Origin: Neoarius graeffei
Lineage: Eukaryota; Chordata; Actinopteri; Siluriformes; Ariidae
Direction of reading: 5' to 3'
Length of the DNA: 64,000 bases
Assembly (NCBI RefSeq): GCF_027579695.1
Contig: NC_083569.1
Span: forward strand, 70,611,649 to 70,675,648
Made by a program: the position numbers and the translations under genes
Part shown: positions 23,871 to 35,800 of the stretch, piece by piece
How positions within the stretch are numbered: the stretch's first letter is position 1
Layout of the letters: every line of letters begins with the position of its first letter
Notes under the pieces: generated by a model
Databases searched by the model: none
What the model was told of the DNA's origin: nothing
What the model saw: only the letters and a program-made list of their open reading frames with translations

Positions 23871-26800
23871 CTGGAAAAAGAAAGAAAGAGAGAGAAAATG
23901 AACAACTGCATTTCAGAGGAAAGCTTAATGTGTGTTCAAAATCCTAAGTAAGGCTGTAAAGTCAAAGGCATTAAAAGCATTTAACTGCTTCCTGCAAAGC
24001 TACATTAAGCCCTGTTATAATACAGATTAAAGAAACACTTTTGAGTTTGTTTTTTTTACCTAATCTCCATTTAGCACATGTATGATTAGCCCAGACAAGA
24101 ATCTCAACATACCAAGCAAACAATGTTATTTGAAACACACTTGTAATAAAAGTTTATGGGTGTTACTGAACCAGGAAACTAACAGTAAGACTCTTCAGAT
24201 GAGACAGACCTCTAAAACTTTTATACCTGATACTGAAAAACTGTTCGGATATACTTATCCATTTTTTCAAAACAGTAGTACGAGAGTAAAAAGTACAGTG
24301 GTGCTTGAAAGTTTGTGAACCCTTTAGAATTTTCTATATTTCTGCATAAATATGACCTAAAACATCAGATTTTTCACTGGAAACGTTAGTTGCAGTCAGC
24401 GCTCGAAACTAACGGTGCCCCGGGGACTATAAAAAATGTCATCGGGACACAAAATTATCATATCTGGGACAATCCCGGGACAATGGAAAAAAATAGATCT
24501 AGAAAAAAAGTTCTACATTAATATTATTTACAAAGCCGTAACACATACGTAGACATTCACCTAATTTGTCAATTTTAAAACGTTAACAGCGAAAAATACA
24601 TTAGTAGCTACACTTTTGATGCACCTGCATCCGTAGGCTACAGAGCAGCGCATTCTGTTCTAGAATCTTCGGCCGGAGTCCGCATTATATGGACTTGGAA
24701 TGGAATTGCTACCGCACACGCTGCGCCAACTCTTGCCAGAACAAAAATGCTTAAGTGGTTGAAGCGGGCCGACCGCGGGGAAGAAACTGAAAGCCCAGAC
24801 ATAACGTCTCCGGGACCTTCAGGATCCAAAGTGTCATCGCCTGGTCTGCAGGCAACGCGAGCAACTGAATGAACTTAATGAACACTGTTAGACACGTTAT
24901 AAAATACAACAGGAATGATGTGGATGATATTGACGGAAGATACCGTTCAACAGAATAAGTGAGTTTTCTTGGTGTCTTTCTAGTTCAGAAAGTTTAGTCA
25001 GTCAGCAGCACAACTAGGCTCGGACCTGCCACTATGCTGATGTTGCTAACATTTGCACCCACGTTTCGGCAGCGAAAGTTCATAAAAATGGATAACGGAA
25101 AGTTCATAAAAATGGATAACGGAAAGTTCATAAAAATGGATAACGGAAAGTTCATAAAAATGGATAACGGAAAGTTCATAAAAATGGATAACGGAAAGTT
25201 CATAAAAATGGATAACGGAAAGTTCATAAAAATGGATAACGGAAAGTTCATAAAAATGGATAACGGTAATGGTGAAAATTATAAGTTGGCCTTATAAATG
25301 CCAACAGATATTCAAGGTATAAGTAGATGAAATGAACATAAAAGGGGTCTTATTTTCAACTAAAGTGTACTGCAGATGTAGGGAGTTTAAACATTTTCTG
25401 AATGAGCTAGTTGGCCCCTTTAAATAAACTAGTATACAGTGAGATCGCCAAAGTTTAATAAACTGAAAATGCAATAACTAATTTTGAAGTAGATGATGTA
25501 TTGGACATGTGTCGCTTGTGTCTTGTGACTTAATGATATAAAGGGTTCAAAATCGCATAGTTACAAATATAATAGTAACTTCATATGATAATATTAACCA
25601 CTGGTTATTTCAGAGAGGAAAAAAATGGGGACACTATTGCTTCCATTCGGGACAATACAACACAGAATTCGGGACCACTGGGGGACACAAAGAAAAAAAG
25701 TTAATTTCGAGCCCTGGTTGCAGTTATTGCTGCACAAAGGGGGTCACACCAGATACTGAAAACAAAGGTTCACAATACATATCTGAGTGGCAAAAGTAAT
25801 ATTGGATCATTTTCCTCATTAAATAAATGACCAAGTAGAATATTTTTGTCTCATTTGTTTAACTGGGTTCTCTTTATCTACTTTTAGGACTTGTGTGAAA
25901 ATCTGATGTTTTAGGTCATATTTATGCAGAAATATAGAACATTCTAAAGGGTTCACAAACTTTCAAGCACCACTATTTTAAATTCTTTACGTTTTTTCTG
26001 AGGTTTAGGTGTATTATCAAGGACAAATTGTACAGATTTAAATCTTATTTTACTACTATGCTTTACTGAAGAATTCGCCAAAACTTGCTACACAGATGTT
26101 TAACGTTTCCAACAAATTTACCCTTTACACGTCCACTACCTCCATTATATATTTCAAGTTTTAGCAATACTTTTCCCCATGCCAAAAAAAAAAAAGTTCT
26201 TGTTCTTCACATATACTGTACTTCAGGGATACAGGTGCATAGAGGTTAGGCTGAAAAATGTTGCAGTATTCCTTTAAATAGATTTTGTGCTGAAAAATAA
26301 AACAGAGCGAGACAGACAGAGAATTGTAGCGGGAATACTGACTGTGTTGGGCTTTCATCATTGACTTCCAATAGCACAGTGTTGCCCTTTGAGAATCTCT
26401 CTCCCTCATAAAACAGAGTGCCTCCTTCACAGCGTACTGACAACTGACGACCTGCCAGAAAGGAAGAGGGACAGACATATGGGTTGACAAGTTTGCAAAA
26501 AGGAATTAGGAGAATAATAGCACGTGTCAGTGCAGTATCATCTTGCCATCACATGAACACCTTTATTCCTGACAGTTTCAACTTTATTAAATTAGCACTG
26601 GCATGTATATGGGTGCGCTGTTACAGCTCGTATAACACCTTGAAGTTTTGTGTTGAAGTCAAAGCAAACTGCTCAGTTCTCCTTTACAGAACAGTCTACA
26701 ACAGACCTATCCAGCTTGCTGGGTTTCAGTCACGTGACCCTTCTTAGCGGTTTTACCGGAAGTGAAATAGCTGGTGGTCTAAACGGCTGCCGAGTGCAAA

Positions 26801-29800
26801 CAACTAGCGATAACTTATCAGAGTACGCTCGTGATCTAGAAGCCACTGCTCGCTTTAGATATATTCAGAAGATTGCTGTGTGCAATGGAATCGACTCCTA
26901 CAGTCTGGGAAAGAAGGATGTGTCATACAATCTCGAAAACCACCCTTCAGTCGAGTTCCCCGACATCTCGAACTGTCTGGTGTTGCAGACGTCCTTCTAC
27001 ACCGCAAAACAGATGAAAGCGTGGAAGAGTATGGAGGCTTACAACTTTTTTGTATGTGGCTGGGTAAAGGAGCTCGCTATCAAGTCGCTGCCGAATGAAT
27101 CCTGTATTGTTTTGGCCCTTGTAAAAATGTTTAAGCTTTTCGTTCACGTCTTTACAACGAAGCGCTGCAAGTTGAATTGTAAACAAACAGTTTGCCTGAT
27201 TCTCACTTGTGTTGGCTCTGATCTCTCCGGTAAATCATTCACAAACCCCTTTAAAGACCTGGATCTTAGTTCAACAAGACGGAGAAGTGATCACGACGCA
27301 CTGTAACTGTACAGCTGGGGAAGAATTTTGTCGCGACCTTCATGCATATGGACTTTGTGAGGAGTAAAGAAAGAAACAGCTGGGGACTTTTGCACTTCAT
27401 GACTTTTTTTTTTTTTAAAGTACCGTAAAATGATGACACATAGCAAGAAAAGTACTTGGAGAACACTAAGGACATAGCTGAGAGGGATACAAACATTTCA
27501 CCGAGTGCTCACTGCAAACTCGAGCATGCTTCGACTCGGCTCCCTTCGATTTCTGTGAGAGGTTCACAAAAGCCACCTTTCTTGACGCCTTTTCATGAAA
27601 TCCTGTGTTCGTTCACCTTTTTTTTTTAATTTTTATTTTTTATTAGTTCACGGGGAACCCTGAAGAAACTTCAGTTTCACGGTTTGATCAATTCGAACAA
27701 CCTAAAACAACGCAAGCGTAAGGCATTTTTCATGCAAGCAATGCACCTTCTCCGTACAAACGCTTTGTCAACTGAGCTTTGGTAGACCACCAGCTAAAGT
27801 TTTTAACTAATGAGGCGGATGTGAAACCCAGCAATATAACCGTGTACAATGTTGAAAATGTGCTGACAGACTGGCCAGTTAAAATTATTCTTCTAACAAT
27901 TATTTTTTAGAAATGATGAAAAAAAAACTAAACAAAAGAAATATGTACTGATTGTACAGAATGTATGAATTCATTCTGGCAGCTAATATCAACAGAGACG
28001 ACTATTTTACTTGAAAGCCCAGGATCATTTATGCCCACTGTCTTGCTATCAAGCTACCTCTCGGCGTTAGCAGGCCAGTTAATCCGAGTCAGTCGACATT
28101 GCTAGCTAGCGTCTGGGGGGGGGGGGACTGCTAGTTTCAGCTACAATGACTGACAAAATAAGCAAATATTTTTTCAACGCGTCACCAGTGTTAAGTATAA
28201 TGCACCAATGTCCACAAAGGAACAAATGAAGGAGGATGGAAGGTCTTTTTCTTTCAATAAAAGAATGAAAATGGAACCGAGGAAGAAATAAGACAAACGG
28301 GGGGAATGAACAGAAAAAAGGAAAGAACAAAAAAAATATGAAATTAAGGAATGAAGAAAGAAAGAACAAGGGAAAGCAAGAAAAACAAGGATGAAAAAAC
28401 AAAAGACCAACCTGCCCCAGATGTTTATACTCCGCATACTCAGTTTAATAGGGTGCTCGAGAGTGCGCAGATGTTCTTGTGATGCTACGATGCAGTTCTA
28501 CACTCATTCCACTACCAGTCTCACTTACGCTACACTGCCCCAGGCATGTTAGAGAGATTATAATATAAATTCTGCAAAATCTGCGCGCGCACACAAACAC
28601 GCACCAGTTTATTTGCTTTGGAAGACAAATCCTGTAATGCACGCATGCATTTGCAATCTAGCCTCTGAGGTAATTAAGCTATAATAATAATAACCATAAT
28701 GAAGGATTTGAATGAAACATTATATAGATTTTCTGCACAGATGAAGGTATTATAGCGAGGCAAGTAGAGCAGAGAAACAAAACAGAGGGAAGCGGAAAGG
28801 AGTCTAAATTTGAGCTATAATATACAGTGAGAGTTTCTGGAGAAGTAAATTACGGCTGAAAGCTTCTTGGCTCATAGCGAGGGCTTTGATAGGGATCGAG
28901 TTAATCCGCAAGTAATGAATTAGAGGCTGTTGGAGGCGTGATGCAGTTCAGAGCTTGTTAGAGAGGAGGCGGTTTATTGCGGTTTTTACAGGCGTCGCTC
29001 TCAAGTGACCTCTGACTGAGAAAGAGACATCTGACTGATACACCGCATCACAGGACACTGTGCGAGAGAGAGAACATGCACGCGTGCAAGAGAGAGAGAG
29101 ACACACACTTCTGGGGATTAGAAGGTTAGAGAGTGCAAGCTGATGTGGCTACACACATCATACACAGACAGACGCACACTTCGATTAACTGTCAAGTGAC
29201 ACACACTGGGACTTACTGTCTGACTTCTTCTTCAAGGGGATTAGTGCTGCTTTAGCCTGAGGATAAGGGCAAAGACACTGCGATCAAAATTCCATTTTGC
29301 ATCAACAAAAACACACACGGGTTTTTTTTTTTTTAAAAAAACAGTAAGCAAATTGTGATAATGGATGATTGAACAGGTGGTGACAGTTGACTACCTTCTT
29401 GATGGCTGTCCAGTCTTCCAGTATGTCAATGTCCCTCAGCATGTACACTATGTAGGGTCCTGTGTGAGACAGAGGGAGAACGATACAGATGGATGAGGTG
29501 ATGAATAAAGGATGGGTATGCACACGAGGATAGGAGTGGGTGCTATTGTGAATACATCATATACCAACAGGGAACGGGTTCTGTTCTGGTTCGTGCATCA
29601 AATTTTGAGCCCTTCGGAGCATTTTGACCAAAAATAAATTGGTTCGGAACCTGCAAAGTTGGCTCCCAGCTGGAAACGAAACATAGCTGCTTCCTCTCCA
29701 AACGTGTCATGAGTTTGGAGAGGAAGCAGACAGCAGCAATGGAGAAAGGATACATCCTTAGAAAAAAATGGAATGAAAACAAATATCTGCAATAACAGAA

Positions 29801-32800
29801 CAAAAGCGCACAGGTAAACAATACGCACCACCATCTACTGTTGTTTACTTCTGTTGTGCATTGTGCAACGCCCCCTGCTCTTGATGCATCCTGGATTACA
29901 AAACCGGTGAAAATGTGGGCCAGTTTGCTAGCTGGCACCAACATTCAAAGAATCCTGAATGGAACCGGTTCAAGAACCCATTCCGTATTGGTTACAAAGG
30001 GGTGATGTATTGAGATACCCGACATTTTTACAATGCTCAATATTCATCACAAAATTACATTTTGGTGAAGGTTTGCTAACAAATTGATTTTAAAAACCAC
30101 TGATGACTGAAAAAATATCATTGTTAATATATCAATATGAATATTGATGTGGTATCACCAACCTCTACAGAAGGATGGCTTGATGGAGGAGTTACCTGAA
30201 ACAAGCGCTGGCTTTTTCTTCCTCTCCAGGTGGCTTAGGTGACTTCTCTTCTTGCACTTCTTCATCCGCACTTCATCACTCCACCACTCTGAGAGAAAAA
30301 GAAGAGAGATGTTCATTTTTTTAAGTGCAATTCTAATTGTTTTATTTCCCCCTTGCATTTGATATTGCTTACTCTGGTGTGCATCAGGCTTGTAGTACTC
30401 GAGTCCAGGACTCGTGCCCTAATTTTAAGGACTTGTGACTCGACTCGGACTTGAGCACTGATGACTCTGACATTAACTGCATTCGGACTAATCAACTGGA
30501 GACAAGGACTTGGATTTTTTTCTTTATTTTTTGTAACATGCCATAATAATTTACCGTCAGATATATCTATATTAATTTTTGTACTAATTTCATGCAAGAG
30601 TGTCACACCTGCGCACCTTGGCGCGTGCATCGGATCGACTCTCTGGTGCGCTCCGGCCAGCGTGTGCCAAGTGGACTCTTGCGCGCACGCCATAAACAAC
30701 TCGCACCTGCACAGGATTAAGGTGCAATCAGCGTGCCTATATAAAAACTGTGAAACACACACTTACTTTGCGAAGTATTGCGTTGCTGACGCATTACTGA
30801 GCCTTATTTCCTTGTTCGGTTTCCTGATTTCCTGTTTCTCATCTTTGACTCTGCCGAGTCCACGATAGCCTGTTTGTGCCTCGCTCGACCTGTTGCCTGT
30901 TTCACCATTTTATGATTTTGCCTGCCATTCTGGATTGTTTACCCGTCTTCACTTGTATTAATAAAAACACACCTTCTGCACTTACATCTGTCTCCTAACC
31001 ATCTCTGACAGAATACTGCACACTCCCTGATAAAGAGAAGCACATTCACCTGTTCATACGTCATGTTCAAAGTTAATGGTGCTAAAACAGCCACCGTCAA
31101 ATGGTGTGGTTGGAGTCTTGTTCTCGGACTCGACTCAATTTTTTTTTAAATGACTTGGACTTGAACACTGGGGACTCGTGACTGGACTCGTCCCTAAACC
31201 TCAAGTCCTTGACTACAACACTGATGTGCATACCTGAGGTGATGTCCACACTCTGCTTGTCTTCCTCCAGCCTGCGGATCTTTTCCAGCAGCTCCGTCTT
31301 CATGGTATCAAACAGCAGGATCCTCTCACTCTGTGAGCATCCAAACACACACTATTTAGAATGACCCTTTCCACAACACCTCCACTCAATCATACTGGTT
31401 CTCAGGCTGTGTGCGCGCACACGTGCGTGCATCATCTTTGCTTCCTGAATCGTATTACCTCCAGATGTTGTTTGGCCCCCTGTATCTCACACTCATGTTT
31501 GTGTTTGATCACCTGAAGGCACAGCTCTCTGTAAACACCTACAAAAAGCAACACACAGTGAGTATATTCAAATCTGCTCCAAGACCAGCTAATCCGAGTC
31601 TAAGCCCAAATGGGAATTGGCAGTAATTGAGAAATCAAAGGAACAGTCCCAGTGACTGAATCACCATTAAAAAGCACAGCAGTGACCCCACTACCTTCAA
31701 CAAGGAGGAAGTGCCTGGATTAACATTAGTCCATTGTCTGAACAGGTATTTTGTTAATCAGCTTATATTAGCCGAAACATAATTTCCCACAAAAAGGCTC
31801 AATGATAAAGGTTTTTTGACTTGTCCCCCCCTCCAAAAAAAAAAAATAAATAAAATTCACATCATCATGAAGTTAAAATTATATTAAATTTCACCCCATG
31901 AATAATAAATGTAATAAATAAACATGATTAATTGAAAAAGCTTTGTACAGGGTAGACAAATTAGTCATCCAAGTCCCTGGGACAAGCAGCTTTCATTTCC
32001 AGGTTATTAGTCGGTTGGTTTGTTTGTTTAATTCATAGCTGCTCATCAGACAGTGCAAGTTTAACACCCCCCCCCCAAAAAAAAAACCTACACTATATAG
32101 CCAAAGTATGTGAACCCCTGGCCATCACATCTGCATGTGGGTCTTCCCCAAACTGTGCCACACATTTGTCTAGACTGTCTCTGCAACCTTGCAAAATTAA
32201 GTGCAGCACAAAGCCACCTGTCATGCTTACTACACAGTTCAACATGCTGTATAACAACTGTTTTGTTTTGTTTTTTTTTACACCACATCTCATACCTGAA
32301 ATGTTAGCTACCAATGTGCCGACTATGGCCCTGTTCACACCTGGGATTAGAACACAACTCCACGTGTCTCGAGTGACCACTTGTGACTGGATATCAGTTC
32401 TCTGCTCTATGTGCAAATAAACACGTACATCATTTGCAAAGACCAAAAGTAGTTGTTTTTAAAATGGTGGGAGGCAGCAATACACGTTCTGTTCCTACAG
32501 GGTTTCCGTTAGCTGGCATCACGTGTAGTTGTCCTCTAGTTTAGTCTAAAGTCCTTCCCGCACCGTATGGTGCATAAGGCAGCGCCGATCTCAGTTTCTG
32601 TAGCCCTCGACCTCTCGCCTATTACATAGCTAGGGTTACAGTGGAGGGGCGCTAGTCCTCTGGTAACAGTGAGAGTTTGACTCCCCACTCGCATGTGTAT
32701 TGCCTTGTCAGACGGCAGTAGGTACCATTTTTATGATGGTCTTTGGTATGACCCAACCGCGAGTAGAACTCGCGATCTCCCGATCGAGAGGCGGACATGC

Positions 32801-35800
32801 TAACCACTAGGCCAACTCGCGGTGTGGCTATCCGGCAGATGAAAATATCAACCAAACAAATACATTTGTTAATATAAAATATTAAATGACCCAATATTGT
32901 GTGACCTATGGTACTTGGCATATGTTGCCAAGACACCTTAAATATAAACTTGTATAATGCAAAATTTGGTTTTGCTTCCACTGTTATGACAGTGAGAGAT
33001 TCACCGAGTGAGTGGTCATGAGATCAAAAGCACACTACATACAATACACAGCAAGAGCCCTGTGCTTTGGCTCAATTCTGCATATTAGCATGACTCAGAA
33101 ATATCAAAACTAACACTGCTCATCCAGTTTAAAAAAAAAGCCAGCAAGACTACAGAAAAGCCTCAAGCTCCTAAAGAAATGGAACATGTGACAACCCCCC
33201 CCCAAAAAAAATCCCGACAAACTTAAATGTAGGCTAATGCCTTTACTTAATTAACAATAGCAAAGGCTATTTGTTATATTTAACTGTTGTAGCCTATATG
33301 TTCAGTTTGCAAAAAGTTCATTCAGAGTGACTACTTTTATAAAATACATTTCATAAAATTAAAAAATGTTAGCATTTGTGTTTAATGCTTTTTAAAAGGT
33401 AGGCGATTCTACAGCTATGCAGATGACACTGCTCCTGTTCTGAAGATGGCATGCAAAAGAACTGTTGATGCCTTCACCATAGCATATAGTAGATTGGGTC
33501 TTACCCTTAACATCAGCAAGACTGAGACTATGTTTCAGCATGAATCTGGATATCCATCACTTTCAGACCCTCTTCCATCAATCCAAATCAATGGCAAACA
33601 ACTTAAGGTTGTCAATAACCAAGTACCTGGGGAAGTACTGTCTCAAGCAATGCCTCCCTGGATCTGGAAATTCAAAGCCGTATCAGTGCAGCTGTAACAG
33701 CCTACAACAAACTCAGCAAGAGGATTTTCTGTAATAAAAGACATCCAATCCAATACAAAGATTATGGTTTACAAAGCCATCATCATACCCACACTACTTT
33801 ATGGCTGTGAGACATGGGTCACTTATTGGAAGCAGATGAGACAGTTGGAAACATACATCACTGATGACAGTTGTACCATCAGCGATGTTTGAGGTGAATT
33901 CTGAATATTAAATGGCAAGACAAAGTAACAAATGCTGACGTACTTGAGAGAGCATCCTCATCTAGCCTGAAATCGATCATTCCGCATCAATGACTAAGGT
34001 GGGCTGGTCACCTCTATACAGCGCTCGAAACTAACGGTGTCCCGACGTCCCGGGGACCATAAAAAATGTCATCGGGACACAAAATTATCATATCTGGGAC
34101 AATCCCAGGACAATGGAAAAAAATAGATCTAGAAAAAAAGTTCTACATTAATATTATTTACAAAGCCGTAACACATACGTAGACATTCACCTAATTTGTC
34201 AATTTTAATTTTAAAACGTTAACAGCGAAAAATACATAGTAGCTACACTTTTGATGCACCTGCATCCGTAGGCTACAGAGCAGCGCATTCTGTTCTAGAA
34301 TCTTCGGCCGGAGTCCGCATTATATGGACTTGGAATGGAATTGCTACCACACACGCTGCGCCGACTCTTGCCAGAACAAAAATGCTTAAGTGGTTGAAGC
34401 GGACCGACCGCGGGGAAGAAACTGAAAGCCCAGACATAACGTCTCCGGGACCTTCAGGATCCAAAGTGTCATCGCCTGGTCTGCAGGCAACGCTAGCAAC
34501 TGAATGAACTTAATGAACACTGTTAGACACTTTATAAAATACAACAGGAATGATGTGGATGATATTGACGGAAGATACCGTTCAACAGAATAAGTGAGTT
34601 TTCTTGGTGTCTTTCTAGTTCAGAAAGTTTAGTCAGTCAGCAGCACAACTAGGCTCGGACCTGGCACTATGCTGATGTTGCTAACATTTGCACCCACGTT
34701 TCGGCAGCGAAAGTTCATAAAATAGATAACGAAAAGTTCATAAAAATAGACAACGGTAATGGATAACGGAAAGTTCATAAAAATGGATAACGGTAATGGA
34801 TAACGGAAAGTTCATAAAAATGGATAACGGTCTCATATCATCTGTAGCCGCTTTATCCTGTTCTACAGGGTCGCAGGCAAGCTGGAGCCTATCCCAGCTG
34901 ACTACGGGCGAAAGGCGGGGTACACCCTGGACAAGTCGCCAGGTCATCACAGGGCTATGGATAACGGTAATGGTGAAAATTATAAGTTGGCCTTATAAGT
35001 GCCAACAGATATTCAAGGTATAAGTAGATGAAATGAACATAAAAGGGGTCTTATTTTCAACTAAAGTGTACTGCAGATGTAGTGAGTTGAAACATTTTCT
35101 GAATGAGCTAGTTGGCCCCTTTAAATAAACTAGTATACAGTGAGATCGCCAAAGTTTAATAAACTGAAAATGCAATAACTAATTTTGAAGTAGATGATGT
35201 ATAGGACATGTGTCGCTTGTGTCTTGTGACTTATTGTAAAAATGATATAAAGGGTTCAAAATCGCATAGTTACAAATATAGTAGTAACTTCATATGATAA
35301 TATTAACCACTGGTTATTTCAGAGAGGAAAAAAATGGGGATACTATTGCTTCCATTCAGGACAATACAACACAGAATTCGGGACCACTGGGGGACACAAA
35401 GAAAAAAAGTTAATTTCGAGCCCTGCCTCTGTAGAATGCTGGACTATCGTCTTCCTAAACAAGTCTACTTCTCGCAGCTGTCTCATGGTACCAGGCCAGT
35501 GGGCACGCCAAAGAAAAGGCACAAGGACCTTCTAAAGTCCTCCCTGCTGAAATGGGGAATCAATCCTAACGAGTGGGATCAACAGGTTTGGAAAAACATA
35601 ACCTACGATGGTGTTCTTCACTTTGAGAAAACCAGAGACTTATTGAAGAGAATCTGCACGTCGTGAGCGTAGGAAGGCCACCGCCCAACAGTGTCGAGAC
35701 AATCAATCGATAGATTGGTCATAGCTGAACCTCTTCCATTAATCCATTCAGCCACCATACTCTTAAACAAGTGACAATGATGATTATACAGCCATTTAAA

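Larger units (their letters stand above)
24397..25716 (+). mobile_element. non-autonomous hAT element with minisatellite, copy 1
   Basis: The terminal repeats CAGCGCTCGAAACTAAC and CAGGGCTCGAAATTAAC (reversed from the right end) and a perfect 8-bp duplication GTTGCAGT (24389-24396, 25717-25724) define a hAT insertion of 1320 bp. It retains a short ORF and an 8-unit tandem repeat. Copy 2 lies at 34019-35425. Confidence 0.93.
24296..25974. mobile_element. internally deleted Tc1-B relative carrying a hAT element
   Basis: The left end CAGTGGTGCTTGAAAGTTTG (TA at 24294-24295) and the right end TTTCAAGCACCACT match Tc1-B at 11254. Only about 85 bp of the left end and the last 50 bases of the transposase plus the right end remain. 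A hAT element interrupts the transposase remnant at 24397-25716. It lies within the last brms1 intron. Confidence 0.9.
34019..35425 (+). mobile_element. non-autonomous hAT element, copy 2
   Basis: Starts CAGCGCTCGAAACTAAC and ends with the inverse of CAGGGCTCGAAATTAAC. Flanked by CCTCTATA (34011-34018) and CCTCTGTA (35426-35433), seven of eight matching. It carries a truncated SINE and a shorter version of the minisatellite. It interrupts a LINE. Confidence 0.92.

Noticed and set aside
25076..25267. Tandem repeat that might look like a CRISPR array
   Set aside because: Units are contiguous with no unique spacers, and the DNA is eukaryotic.
25034..25297. Open frames of FIKMDNGK repeats on the plus strand and a matching repeat on the minus strand
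   Set aside because: They arise from the 24-bp minisatellite, whose period is divisible by three. No gene signals.
28106..28437. Two overlapping Phe/Ser-rich minus-strand frames in a brms1 intron
   Set aside because: They translate purine-rich simple sequence; removing them leaves brms1 exons joined correctly.
32740..32823. Possible tRNA gene on the minus strand
   Set aside because: A- and B-box motifs are present but the sequence continues into a SINE body and the stems do not pair as a tRNA.
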